A DNA stretch of 64,000 nt, taken from assembly GCF_004362215.1 (NCBI RefSeq), contig NZ_SNWR01000002.1, positions 868,001 through 932,000 on the forward strand, read 5' to 3'. Positions 8,580 through 16,661 of this stretch are shown here, in pieces. Positions within the stretch are counted from its first letter, which is position 1; each line of letters opens with the position of its first letter. A model generated the notes under the pieces. The model was not told the DNA's origin, did not search any database, and worked only from the letters and a program-made list of their open reading frames with translations. The stretch is from Paractinoplanes brasiliensis. Lineage in GTDB: Bacteria; Actinomycetota; Actinomycetes; Mycobacteriales; Micromonosporaceae. Made by a program: the position numbers and the translations under genes.

Positions 8580-8592
8580 CCGTAGTATACGG
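8580..8592. promoter_or_regulatory. Inverted repeat CCGTAGTATACGG before orphan kinase gene
   Basis: Arms of 5 bp around a 3-bp centre, ending 6 bases before the GTG start of the kinase. The position fits an operator for the kinase-GrpB transcript or a -10 region (TATAC). Function inferred from position only. Confidence 0.35.
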
Positions 8593-8663
8593 ACGCCGCC
8601 ATCACCTCGGCGTTAGGTAGTCATTGGCATGACCGAATAGATTGCCATCTATGCAGCGCCGAT

Positions 8664-8692
8664 GGTGGGGTGAGGGGCATCATCCCCCCACC
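8664..8692 (+). promoter_or_regulatory. G-rich hairpin in the leader of the carboxypeptidase gene
   Basis: GGTGGGG pairs with CCCCACC across a loop that also contains GGGG and CCCC runs. The hairpin ends one base before the GGAGG ribosome binding site (8694-8698). It could be a leader stem that tunes translation, or the end signal of an upstream transcript. Confidence 0.4.
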
Positions 8693-8704
8693 TGGAGGTC
8701 GTTC

Positions 8705-9973
8705 ATGAGACGACGACGTACGGCTGTGGCCGCCGCCCTGGCCGTGGCGATGCTGGGCGCACTGTTCACCGGGGTGCCCGCCGGCGCCGCGCCGACCGTC
8801 AGCACCGAACCCGCCCAGTACGAGATCTACGACGTACGCGGTCAGGGGCAGCGGAACCTGATCGCCCGCACCGGCGTTGCCATCGACAGCGTCGAGCACG
8901 CCACCGTCACGATCACCGCCACCCCGGCCGACGTCCGCGCCCTGCAGCGTCAGGGCTTCGACGTGCAGCCGCTGCTCTCCACCTTCGACTTCCCGCCCTC
9001 GGACGCGCCGTACCACAACTACGGCGAGATGATCGCCGAGGTGAACCGCGTGGTCGCCGCCTATCCGTCGATCGCCGCCAAGCGGGTGCTCGGCAAGACG
9101 TACGAGGGCCGCGACATAGTCGCCGTCAAGATCTCGGACAACGTGGGCACGGACGAGAACGAGCCCGAGGTCCTCTACGACGCCAACCATCACGCGCGTG
9201 AGCACCTGACCGTCGAGATGGCGCTGTACGTGCTCGACCTCTACACCAGCAACTATGCGAGCGACAGCCGGATCCGCAACGTGGTCAACAGCCGCGAGCT
9301 CTGGATCATCCCGTCGGTCAACCCGGACGGCTCGGAGTACGACGTCGCGACCGGCAGCTACCGCTCGTGGCGCAAGAACCGGCAGCCCAACAGCGGCTCG
9401 TCGAACGTCGGCACCGACCTGAACCGCAACTACGGCTACCGCTGGGGCTGCTGCGGCGGCTCGTCGGGCAGCACGTCCTCGGCGACCTACCGCGGCACGG
9501 CGGCCTTCTCGGCGCCCGAGACGCGTGCCGTGCGCGACTTCGTCAACAGCCGCGTCGTGGGCGGACAGCAGCAGATCCGCGCGGCAATGGACTTCCACAC
9601 GTATTCGGAACTGGTTCTCTGGCCGTTCGGGCACACCACCGCGAACACCACCACCGGCATGACGGCCGACGACTACAACACTTTCTCGACGTTCGGCCGG
9701 CAGATGGCCGCGACCAACAACTACACCCCGGAACAGTCGTCCGACCTGTACATCACCGACGGCGACCTGCTCGACTGGCTGTGGGGAACGCACAAGATCT
9801 TTGCCTATACGTTCGAGATGTACCCGCGTTCGGCGTCCGGCGGTGGCTTCTATCCACCCGCGAGCGTCATAACGCGGGAGACAACGCGTAACCGGGAGGC
9901 CACCCTGATGCTCGCCGAAGTGGCAGACTGCCCGTACAAGGTGATCGGCAAGCAATCCACGTACTGTTCCTGA
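8705..9973 (+). CDS. Secreted zinc carboxypeptidase, peptidase M14
   Basis: A 422-residue exported metallopeptidase that removes C-terminal residues from peptides. A classical signal peptide (four Arg, a hydrophobic core to about residue 20, cleavage near AGAA, residues 26-29) is followed by a propeptide-like stretch to about 95. The catalytic domain has HxxE (His163, Glu166) and the third zinc ligand His298. Arg in TDLNRNYG (241) and NPDG (206-209) help bind substrate. The catalytic base is Glu371 in TFEMYP. All key residues are present. The start at 8705 is fixed by GGAGG six bases upstream. Earlier in-frame ATGs would precede the signal peptide with unrelated sequence. It is monocistronic and ends at a hairpin. 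Confidence 0.95.
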   Translation: MRRRRTAVAAALAVAMLGALFTGVPAGAAPTVSTEPAQYEIYDVRGQGQRNLIARTGVAIDSVEHATVTITATPADVRALQRQGFDVQPLLSTFDFPPSDAPYHNYGEMIAEVNRVVAAYPSIAAKRVLGKTYEGRDIVAVKISDNVGTDENEPEVLYDANHHAREHLTVEMALYVLDLYTSNYASDSRIRNVVNSRELWIIPSVNPDGSEYDVATGSYRSWRKNRQPNSGSSNVGTDLNRNYGYRWGCCGGSSGSTSSATYRGTAAFSAPETRAVRDFVNSRVVGGQQQIRAAMDFHTYSELVLWPFGHTTANTTTGMTADDYNTFSTFGRQMAATNNYTPEQSSDLYITDGDLLDWLWGTHKIFAYTFEMYPRSASGGGFYPPASVITRETTRNREATLMLAEVADCPYKVIGKQSTYCS

Positions 9974-9987
9974 CCGTTTCGCCGACG

Positions 9988-10013
9988 CCGCCCGGGATTC
10001 ACCGACCGGGCGG
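9988..10013. terminator. Hairpin after the carboxypeptidase gene
   Basis: An 8-bp GC-only stem (CCGCCCGG) with a 10-base loop, starting 15 bases after the stop codon and ending 27 bases before the next gene. Confidence 0.5.
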
Positions 10014-10039
10014 TGTTCGCGTGTCCGACAGAGGTATTC

Positions 10040-10531
10040 GTGCAGTTCTTCGTCTACGGCCGCGACCGTCCCGGCTCCCTCGAGCGCAAGATGGAGCTCA
10101 CCGAGCGGCATTGGGCCTTTCTCGACCCGTACGCGGATCGTCTCATCGCCCGCGGCCCCACCGTTGACGAACGTGGGGATCCCACCGGGAGCGTGCACAT
10201 TGTGGACCTGCCCGACGTGGCGGCCGCGCGCGTGTTCGCCTATGCCGAGCCGTATTGTCTGTCCGGCATCTTCGAATCGGTGATGCTGTGCCGCTACGTC
10301 AGCCTGCTGGGCCGAGTCGTCCCGAACGACACCGGTTACCTGGTCCTCACCGGCGGCGTCACCCCGATAACCTCCAAACACCTTTTCGCGTACGGGGATC
10401 TGTTCGCTCTCGACGGTGCGGCGCATCTGGGCCGCGCGGCCCTGCTCGACGCGCCCACACTGGACGCCGCGATGAGAACGGCTCCCGAGGACGCCACGGT
10501 CCGTCCCTGGAGGCGGGGTGGTCGCCGCTGA
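10040..10531 (+). CDS. YCII-like domain protein
   Basis: A 163-residue protein. It opens with VQFFVYGRDRPGS and continues with LTERHWAFLDPYADRLIARGP and GSVHIVDLPDVAAARVFAYAEPY, the alternating strand and helix pattern of YCII-like (dimeric alpha-beta barrel) proteins. A second half follows (residues 85-163) that could be a degenerate repeat of the same fold (TGYLVLTGG). The GTG at 10040 follows AGAGG and is preferred to the ATG at 10013. The usual YCII His/Asp pair may be H27 with a downstream Asp (HIVDLPD). The reaction is unknown, and some relatives are dehydrochlorinases or accessory enzymes. Confidence 0.75.
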   Translation: MQFFVYGRDRPGSLERKMELTERHWAFLDPYADRLIARGPTVDERGDPTGSVHIVDLPDVAAARVFAYAEPYCLSGIFESVMLCRYVSLLGRVVPNDTGYLVLTGGVTPITSKHLFAYGDLFALDGAAHLGRAALLDAPTLDAAMRTAPEDATVRPWRRGGRR

Positions 10532-10604
10532 TTTCCCCTTGCCGACCCGCTGCCCTTAAGTCCCGCCAACGACCGCGCCCTTTCTTGTCTGTTGGAGTCT
10601 CCGG

Positions 10605-10758
10605 CCGCAACCGCCGAATGATGAGTTGCACCCACCCGCAGCCGAACAACGGCCGTGAGTGGTCACCGCAACCACCCGCCGACCGCGCCCACACAATCCT
10701 GTAAAGCTGCACAAGGGCGCGACTCGCCCAGCACTCGGCCAAGCACATCGGCCCTCAC
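10605..10758. repeat. Left arm of a ~150-bp inverted repeat
   Basis: About 110 bases (10605-10715) match the reverse complement of 11038-11149 at roughly 94% identity. The match then continues more weakly to about 10758. It is written in the same words on both arms, for example GATGAGTTGCACCCACCC. Differences between the arms would mostly alter amino acids in the shared open frame, so a coding explanation is unlikely. Confidence 0.85.
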
Positions 10759-10994
10759 GTCAAGCCGTGAGCCGGCGAGCTGCGAAGCCATTGTCGCGCC
10801 TTGCGGCAGTCACCCGCGATCTCGGCTCCGACCCATCGTCATCCGCCGCGCCTGCCTTCCGCGCCCACCTGCGCCGACCCCGCGCCTCAGCCCGCCCTCA
10901 ACCCACGCCTTAGCCGCCCTGAACCCCCGTCTATAACCCTGTATCCGAAACGTCGGGCTAAAGGGGTTTATTTGCTCGTCATTGTCGGGGGTGC

Positions 10995-11149
10995 GCGAGG
11001 GGCGATGTGCTTGGGCGCGTGCGGAGCGGGTGGCGCTCTTGTGCAGCTTTACAGAATTGTGTGGGCGCGGTCGGTGGGTGGTTGCGGTGACCGCTTGCGG
11101 CCGTTGTTCGGCTGCGGGTGGGTGCAACTCATCATTCGGTGGTTGCGGT
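10995..11149. repeat. Right arm of a ~150-bp inverted repeat
   Basis: Reverse-complement partner of 10605-10758, separated by about 236 bases. The strong core is 11038-11149. The two arms could be two copies of a dispersed element in opposite orientation or the ends of a palindromic unit. No flanking duplication was recognised. Confidence 0.85.
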
Positions 11150-11285
11150 CGGCGATGGGAAAGACGAGGCGATTCGGGGTTTGCGGCAGGCGTCCCCGGC
11201 GCGGCTCCCGCGCCCGGCTCCGCCCATCGGCACGGGTGCTGGCGTCGGTGGGCGGGCGCGGGGCGGAGGTGCGATGGGTGGCGCT

Positions 11286-12473
11286 TCACGGTGTGGTTCG
11301 GGCGGCCTTGAACTCCTGTACGGGGTCGTTGAGCAAAGCGGCGAAACCCAGGTCGGCCGCGCCGAGCAATGTTGTGTCGGCGGCCAGGGCTGAGACGGTG
11401 AGGCGGGTGCGTTCCCTCGAAACGGGCATGGCGTGGCGGGCTATGCGAGCCGCCACGTGTGGGGCGGCGGCGGTGTAGACGTCACGCAGCATGCCGCCGA
11501 AGATGACCACGCCCGGGTTGAACAGGTTGATCAGGTTGGCGACGCCGATGCCGAGCCAGTCGCCGATCTCGGCCACGGCCGCAGCGGCTGCGGGGTCGCC
11601 GGCGAGGGCGTCCCGCGCCACCGCCCGTACGGCGTCGGCGCCGATCTGCCCGTGGAGGCGGCCGGCCGCCGCGAGCAGGGCGTGTTCGCCGGTTTCGGCT
11701 TCCAGGCAGCCCCGGGAACCGCACAGGCAGGGCCGCCCGTCGGCCGGGTTGACCAGCATGTGCCCGACCTCGCAGCCGTAACCGCCGTCGCCGCCCAGCA
11801 GCCGGCCGCCGACCAGGATGCCGCCGCCCACGCCGACGTCGCCGTGCAGGTAGATCAAGTTGGGCACGCCCACCCCGGCGCCGCGCTCGAACTCGGCCAG
11901 CGCGCCCAGGTGGGCCTCGTTCCCGACGGCCACCGGACGGCCGATGTCGAGGGTCTTGGCCAGCTCGGCGCCGAACGCCTGGTCGACCCAGCCCATTTCG
12001 GGGCCGTAGCGGACCATGCCGTCGCCGGGCCGGATCATGCCGCAGTAGGAGGCGCCCACCCCGGCGCAGATCGAGCCCGCCGGGGCCGCGTCGAGCAGTT
12101 CCCGGCCGAGGCAGGCCAGTTTGCGTACGACGGTGTCGAGGTCCACGCCGGTGCGCGTGCGCCGCGCCGAGCGCCGGTCGAGCACCGCCCCGCCCAGCCC
12201 GACCCGCGCCGCCGTGAGGTGGTCGACCGCCACGTCGAACGCGAGCACGAAGACGTCAGGGGACGGGCGCACCACCAGCGACGGCCGGCCCGCCCCGGTC
12301 GTGCCGGCCGGGTGTTCCTCGGTGACCAGCCCGGCCGCGACCAGCTCGGCCGTCAGCGCCAGGATCGTGCTGCGGTTGACCCCCATCCGCTCGGCCAGCG
12401 CGGCACGCGACAGCGGCCCGCTCACATGGACGTGGTGGAGCAGGGTTCCGAGGCTGGACCGGTGTTTGCGCAT
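11286..12473 (-). CDS. ROK-family transcriptional regulator (NagC/Mlc/XylR-like)
   Basis: A 395-residue sugar-responsive repressor. The N-terminal MarR-like helix-turn-helix (residues 12-60: LSRAALAERMGVNRSTIL) is followed by a ROK sugar-binding domain with two ATPase-like lobes. The zinc motif C-x-C-G-x-x-G-C-x-E is intact in CLCGSRGCLE, preceded by CEVGHM with its histidine. The inducer pocket includes YLHGDVGVGGGIL. It shares orientation with the upstream glycogen phosphorylase gene (46 bases apart), which may be in its operon or under its control. Repression of glucan or sugar metabolism is inferred from that neighbour. Confidence 0.93.
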   Translation of the reverse strand: MRKHRSSLGTLLHHVHVSGPLSRAALAERMGVNRSTILALTAELVAAGLVTEEHPAGTTGAGRPSLVVRPSPDVFVLAFDVAVDHLTAARVGLGGAVLDRRSARRTRTGVDLDTVVRKLACLGRELLDAAPAGSICAGVGASYCGMIRPGDGMVRYGPEMGWVDQAFGAELAKTLDIGRPVAVGNEAHLGALAEFERGAGVGVPNLIYLHGDVGVGGGILVGGRLLGGDGGYGCEVGHMLVNPADGRPCLCGSRGCLEAETGEHALLAAAGRLHGQIGADAVRAVARDALAGDPAAAAAVAEIGDWLGIGVANLINLFNPGVVIFGGMLRDVYTAAAPHVAARIARHAMPVSRERTRLTVSALAADTTLLGAADLGFAALLNDPVQEFKAARTTP

Positions 12474-12518
12474 CCCACGACATCAAACGCGTACGGCCCG
12501 CGCTTGCCAAGCCCGCCG

Positions 12519-14921
12519 TCACGACAGGCGTACGGGGGACGCGTGCCAGATGCGGGACAGGTAGTCGGCCACCGTGCGGTCGGCGGAGAAGAAGCCGCTG
12601 TTCGCGGTGTTCAGGATCGACATGCGGGTCCAATGCTCCTGATCTTCCCAGGCGGCGGCCACCTCGTCCTGCTTGTCGACGTACGAGCGGTAATCGGCCA
12701 ATGTGAGGTATTCGTCGCGGTCGAGCAGCGAATGCGCCACCTCCTGCCCCACCCCGCCGAACGCGCCGGACAGGATCGCGTCGAGGGCGGCTCGCAGCTC
12801 GTCGTCCGAGTCGTAGTAGGTGCGCGGCCGGTAGTCCGACGCCCGGAGCGCGGCGGCGGCCGGCGTGTCCAGCCCGAACAGGAAGAAGTTGCCGGCGCCG
12901 ACCCGGTCGCGGATCTCGACGTTGGCGCCGTCGAGCGTGCCGATCGTGAGCGCGCCGTTGAGGGCGAGCTTCATGTTGCCCGTACCGGAAGCCTCTTTGC
13001 CGGCCATCGAGATCTGCTCGCTCAGGTCGGCCGCCGGGATGATCTTTTCGGCAAGCGTCACGTTGTAGTTGGGCGGGAACACCACGCGGAGCAGCCCGTA
13101 CGCCTTGGGGTCGGCCTCGATTGCGGCCGCCACCGCGTTGATCAGCCGGATGATCGACTTGGCCGCGTAGTAGGCCGGCGCCGCCTTGCCGCCGAACAAC
13201 ACCGTACGTGGCACACCGAAGCGCTCCGGGTTGTCGCGCAGGCGGTGGTACAACGTGATCACGTGCAGGAGCTTGAGCTGCTGCCGCTTGTACTCGTGGA
13301 ACCGTTTGATCATCACGTCGAGCATCGCGCCGGGGTCGCCGAGCCCGAGGGCTTCCTTGGCGTGGCGCCTCTCGGTCCGCCATTGCTCGCGGAAGGCCGG
13401 GTCGTCAGCGAGCGGAGCCAGGCCCGACAACAGGGACAGGTCACGCAGCCAGGCGTCGCTGCCCAGCCCCGAGGTGATCAGGGTGGACAGGCCCGGGTTG
13501 GCGAGCCGCACGAAACGTCGCGGGGACACGCCGTTGGTGACGTTGGTGAAGCGGTCCGGCCACAGGGCGGCGAAGTCGGCGAACGTGGTCGAGGTGAGCA
13601 GCTGCGAGTGCAGTTCGGCCACGCCGTTGACCGCGAACGTGCCGGTGACGGCGAGGTTGGCCATCCGCACGCGGCGCTGCGGTTCCTCCTGGATCAGCGA
13701 CATCCGCCGTACGCGGTCGAGGTCGCCGGGGAACCGGGAACGGACCTCGGCCAGCAACGCCTCGTTGATCAGGTAGATGATCTCGAGGTGGCGGGGCAGC
13801 AGCCGGCCCAGCATGTCGACCGGCCACGTCTCCAGCGCCTCGGGCAGCAGGGTGTGACACGTGTACGCGAACGTCCGCCGTACGAGCGACCAGGCGTGCT
13901 CCCACTCCAGCTTCTCCTCGTCGACCAGCAGCCGCATCAGCTCGGGGATGGCCAGCGTGGGGTGCGTGTCGTTGAGCTGGATGACGGTCTTGGCCGGGAA
14001 GTCGTCCCAGTCGGCATTGCGGAACCGGAACCGCCGTACGATGTCCCGCAGCGAACACGACACCAGGAAGTACTGCTGCTTCAGACGCAGCTCACGCCCC
14101 ATGTCGGTGCTGTCGTCGGGATAGAGCACCTTGCTGATGTTCTCGGCCCTCACCGCCTCCTCGACGGCCTCGGCGTACTGCCCGGCCGAGAACCGCCGCA
14201 GGTCGAACGACGCCCGCGCGGCGCGGGCCCGCCACAGCCGTACGATGTTCACGGTCTCGGTGCCGTAACCGGGAATCAGCAGGTGGCTGGGCTCGCCGTG
14301 CACCACCTCGCCGGGCACCCAGCCCTCGGGGCCGAGGAACCCGTAGAAGCCGACCATCTGCCAGTCGTCGGGCGCGGGGAACTCCCACGGGTCACCCTGG
14401 AAGGCCCAGTCGTCGGGCCGCTCGACCTGCTCCCCGTTGTCGAACTCCTGCTTGAAGATGCCCAGGTCGTAGCGGATGCCGTAACCCACCGCGGGAATGT
14501 CCAGCGTGGCCAGCGAGTCGAGCAGGCAGGCCGCGAGCCGGCCCAGGCCGCCGTTGCCCAGCCCCGGCTCGACGTCGAGCGCTGCCACCTCCTCGGGGGA
14601 GAAACCGAGTGTCTTGAGCGCGGCCGGGGCGAGCTCGGTGGTGCCGCTGTACAGCAGGTTCTGCTCCAGCTGGGGGCCGAGCAGGTACTCCGCGGACAGG
14701 TAGTAGACCCAGCGCGGATTGCTCTCGTAGTGCGCCGCGGCCGTGCGCGCGCGACGTTCGGCGAGCCTGTCCCGCACGGTCAGGGCGAGGGTCTCGTACG
14801 CGTCCTGGGCGCTCGCCGACTCGACAGTGGTGCCCCGGCGGTAGTACAGGTTGCTCAGCAGATCCCGCTGGAACTCGTCCGGCGTGGTCCCGAGCGGCCG
14901 CAGCCCGTTGCGAAGGTCCAT
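12519..14921 (-). CDS. glgP: Glycogen/alpha-glucan phosphorylase
   Basis: An 800-residue GT35 enzyme that releases glucose 1-phosphate from alpha-1,4-glucan ends, using pyridoxal phosphate. The PLP lysine is Lys651 in KEASGTGNMK, within the family signature. Other signatures present are YYLSAEYLLG, GNGGLGRLAAC, VGYGIRYDLGIF, QLNDTHPTLAIPELMR, VTNGVSPRRF and RFHEYKRQQLKLL. Length and domain order are those of the classical bacterial/plant/animal type, not the shorter archaeal type. It acts in the cytoplasm in storage-polymer breakdown. The ATG at 14921 aligns with the usual N-terminus. The ROK regulator follows on the same strand. Confidence 0.96.
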   Translation of the reverse strand: MDLRNGLRPLGTTPDEFQRDLLSNLYYRRGTTVESASAQDAYETLALTVRDRLAERRARTAAAHYESNPRWVYYLSAEYLLGPQLEQNLLYSGTTELAPAALKTLGFSPEEVAALDVEPGLGNGGLGRLAACLLDSLATLDIPAVGYGIRYDLGIFKQEFDNGEQVERPDDWAFQGDPWEFPAPDDWQMVGFYGFLGPEGWVPGEVVHGEPSHLLIPGYGTETVNIVRLWRARAARASFDLRRFSAGQYAEAVEEAVRAENISKVLYPDDSTDMGRELRLKQQYFLVSCSLRDIVRRFRFRNADWDDFPAKTVIQLNDTHPTLAIPELMRLLVDEEKLEWEHAWSLVRRTFAYTCHTLLPEALETWPVDMLGRLLPRHLEIIYLINEALLAEVRSRFPGDLDRVRRMSLIQEEPQRRVRMANLAVTGTFAVNGVAELHSQLLTSTTFADFAALWPDRFTNVTNGVSPRRFVRLANPGLSTLITSGLGSDAWLRDLSLLSGLAPLADDPAFREQWRTERRHAKEALGLGDPGAMLDVMIKRFHEYKRQQLKLLHVITLYHRLRDNPERFGVPRTVLFGGKAAPAYYAAKSIIRLINAVAAAIEADPKAYGLLRVVFPPNYNVTLAEKIIPAADLSEQISMAGKEASGTGNMKLALNGALTIGTLDGANVEIRDRVGAGNFFLFGLDTPAAAALRASDYRPRTYYDSDDELRAALDAILSGAFGGVGQEVAHSLLDRDEYLTLADYRSYVDKQDEVAAAWEDQEHWTRMSILNTANSGFFSADRTVADYLSRIWHASPVRLS

Positions 14922-14950
14922 GCCCGCAACCTACTGCGCGGTGATGTTCT

Positions 14951-14970
14951 CCGGGTTACCGGTGACCCGG
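14951..14970. terminator. Near-perfect 20-bp palindrome at the end of the anti-sigma operon
   Basis: CCGGGTTACC meets its reverse complement with one mismatch, ending one base before the anti-sigma stop codon. It lies 30 bases upstream of the glgP start. It may be the terminator of the operon, an operator for glgP, or both. Confidence 0.45.
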
Positions 14971-15687
14971 TCAGAGGTTCACACTGGCGAACTGCTTGCC
15001 TGCGGTGTTGACGACCCGCACCGAGGCGACCTGGGCCGGCTCGATCAGGGCGCTGCCGTTGAGCGTGGTGCCGCTCGCCTCACCCGCGGGAGAGACCAGC
15101 CAGCTGCCGGCCTGCACGGTGAACCCGTCACGGGCCACGACCTCCAGGACACATTTCTCACCGGCCGGGATGCCGGCCACAGCCGCGGTGACCCGCACCC
15201 AGCCCGCCGCCGGGGCGACCGCCACCGTCATCCGCGCGCCCGTGGTGGCGTCGACGGTGGTGCCCGTACGCGTGCCGGGAACCGTCGTGGCCTGCGATGC
15301 CAGGGGCGGCGGAACCTGCGCCACCGGGCCCGAGGGAGTGGTCGAACGGCCGGCCAGGATGCCGCCGCCGACGGCCACCACGGCCAGCACCGCGGCGGCA
15401 GCCGAGACCAGAACCCGGCGGCGGTTGCGTTCCCCCGACGACTGCTGGCGCACCTCGCGCAGGGTGCGCTGCAGCAACAGGTCACCGCCTTCGGGCGGGC
15501 CCTCGAGCAGCATCTCGCCGGGCACGGCCCGCAGCGCCGACGTCCAGTCCCGCAGCGACTCGACCTCTGCCCGGCACCCGGCGCAGCCGGTCAGGTGCTG
15601 ATCGACCTCGTCGCGCTGCTCGGGGGTGAGCTCGCCGACGAGGTAACCGGCGATGTCGACGTGGTCGCCGGTCTCGGGCGTGGTCAC
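14971..15687 (-). CDS. Membrane anti-sigma factor with zf-HC2 and RskA-like domain
   Basis: A 238-residue single-span regulator. The N-terminal cytoplasmic zinc-binding anti-sigma domain has HLTGCAGC (H-x3-C-x2-C). One membrane helix lies near residues 83-107 (VLVSAAAAVLAVVAVGG). The outer C-terminal half resembles the anti-sigma-K RskA domain (GWVRVTAAVAGIPAGE). The start is the GTG at 15687, whose GTGA overlaps the upstream stop. Longer frames translate the neighbour in another frame. Family members hold an ECF sigma factor until the outer domain is cleaved. Unusually, no sigma-factor gene is adjacent, so its partner is elsewhere. Confidence 0.85.
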   Translation of the reverse strand: MTTPETGDHVDIAGYLVGELTPEQRDEVDQHLTGCAGCRAEVESLRDWTSALRAVPGEMLLEGPPEGGDLLLQRTLREVRQQSSGERNRRRVLVSAAAAVLAVVAVGGGILAGRSTTPSGPVAQVPPPLASQATTVPGTRTGTTVDATTGARMTVAVAPAAGWVRVTAAVAGIPAGEKCVLEVVARDGFTVQAGSWLVSPAGEASGTTLNGSALIEPAQVASVRVVNTAGKQFASVNL

Positions 15688-16643
15688 GACGACGCCCGGC
15701 GGGTGGTCGTCCCGTCGCACCGCACGCCCCGGTTCAGGCAGCTCACGACCTGTTTCATCACGGGGTCGGGCATGAGGTTGACCATGAACCCGTGATCGGT
15801 CGCGGGGTGGTTGTCCTGCCCGTCGAAAGCGTCGATCTGGTAGCGCGTGCCGGGCGGCACGGCGTACGTCATGGTGATCCTCAGGCGGGGGACCGCGAAC
15901 GTGCCGGCCGGGCAGCCGCCGCCCTCGGCCGGGAAGACGACCTGCTGGCGGTGGCCGGGGGCGTCCAGCTGGCGGCCGTCCCAGCAACTCGGGAAGTCGA
16001 AGATCCGCACCACCTGGGCTCCGTCCTCACACGCGGGATAGTTCATCGTCTGCCGGTCGAGTGTGTCGGAGCAAGTCCACCAGGCCCGCGCAAGTTTCCC
16101 GCCGTTGGTGTGCGCGTACGCGTCGCCGACCTGCACCCGCAGCAGCGGCGGCATCGCCAGCACCGGGCCGCGCGGGTTCCCCAGGTAGGTCATCGTCAGC
16201 GACACCGGCACCTGGATCGGGCCGTCGTGCGGGTCACGGCCCTTCTCGACGTAGCGCAGCACCGGCCAGAAGTACGTCGACGCGTCCCCGTTGGTGCAGG
16301 TCGTCGGCTTGCCGAGCAGGCTGTCGACGGTCGAGCCGGCCTCGACCCCGAGGTTGCCCACGTAGTCGTGCGTGTGGTGCTGCGGCCCCGGCCGGCCGGG
16401 CGTGGTCACGATGTTCGCCGTGTTGCGATGCCCCCGCTCGTTGCGGCCGCAGTTCCACGTGTACGACCCGGTCGACGCGCCCGCCGAGGCCGGGGGAGCG
16501 GCCACGACCGGCTCGGCTTCGTCCATGCTTACCGAGTAAGGCCCCAGGTCAGGCCCGCGCAGCGCGGTGAACAGCGCCGCCGCCAGCACGGCCACGGTGA
16601 TCAGGGCCCCCGCGATCGCGACGGCCGCACGACCCATCGACAT
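15684..16643 (-). CDS. DUF1996 domain protein, membrane-anchored or secreted
   Basis: A 319-residue exported protein. An uncleaved or cleaved N-terminal helix (residues 6-29) precedes a Ser/Ala/Pro linker and the DUF1996 core (about 60-310). That core carries family phrases HTHDYVGN, STYFWPVL, DFPSCWDGRQLD and DHGFMVNL. Paired cysteines and conserved His/Asp suggest a disulfide-stabilised surface domain, possibly glycan-binding. The function of DUF1996 is not established. It overlaps the anti-sigma gene by 4 bp and follows the secreted hydrolase after 18 bases, so the three form one operon. Confidence 0.88.
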   Translation of the reverse strand: MSMGRAAVAIAGALITVAVLAAALFTALRGPDLGPYSVSMDEAEPVVAAPPASAGASTGSYTWNCGRNERGHRNTANIVTTPGRPGPQHHTHDYVGNLGVEAGSTVDSLLGKPTTCTNGDASTYFWPVLRYVEKGRDPHDGPIQVPVSLTMTYLGNPRGPVLAMPPLLRVQVGDAYAHTNGGKLARAWWTCSDTLDRQTMNYPACEDGAQVVRIFDFPSCWDGRQLDAPGHRQQVVFPAEGGGCPAGTFAVPRLRITMTYAVPPGTRYQIDAFDGQDNHPATDHGFMVNLMPDPVMKQVVSCLNRGVRCDGTTTRRASS

Positions 16644-16661
16644 GGTTCGACGATACCCATG

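Larger units (their letters stand above)
10532..11285. other. 754-bp non-coding interval containing a large inverted repeat
   Basis: No convincing gene. Open frames here are random or are the same translated repeat read from both arms. Outside the two arms, the centre (10760-10990) holds C-rich sequence and a short AT-richer patch (GGGGTTTATTTGC near 10962), the only plausible promoter-like stretch. The interval separates the YCII-like gene from the 3' end of the ROK regulator. Confidence 0.7.

Noticed and set aside
10359..10748. Open frame with residues shared with a frame at 10801-11478
   Set aside because: The shared residues come from the inverted repeat. Most base differences between the arms alter amino acids and there is no start signal.
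14971..15987. Longer N-terminus for the anti-sigma factor
   Set aside because: The extra residues are Arg/Pro-rich readthrough of the DUF1996 gene in another frame. The GTGA overlap at 15687 marks the start.
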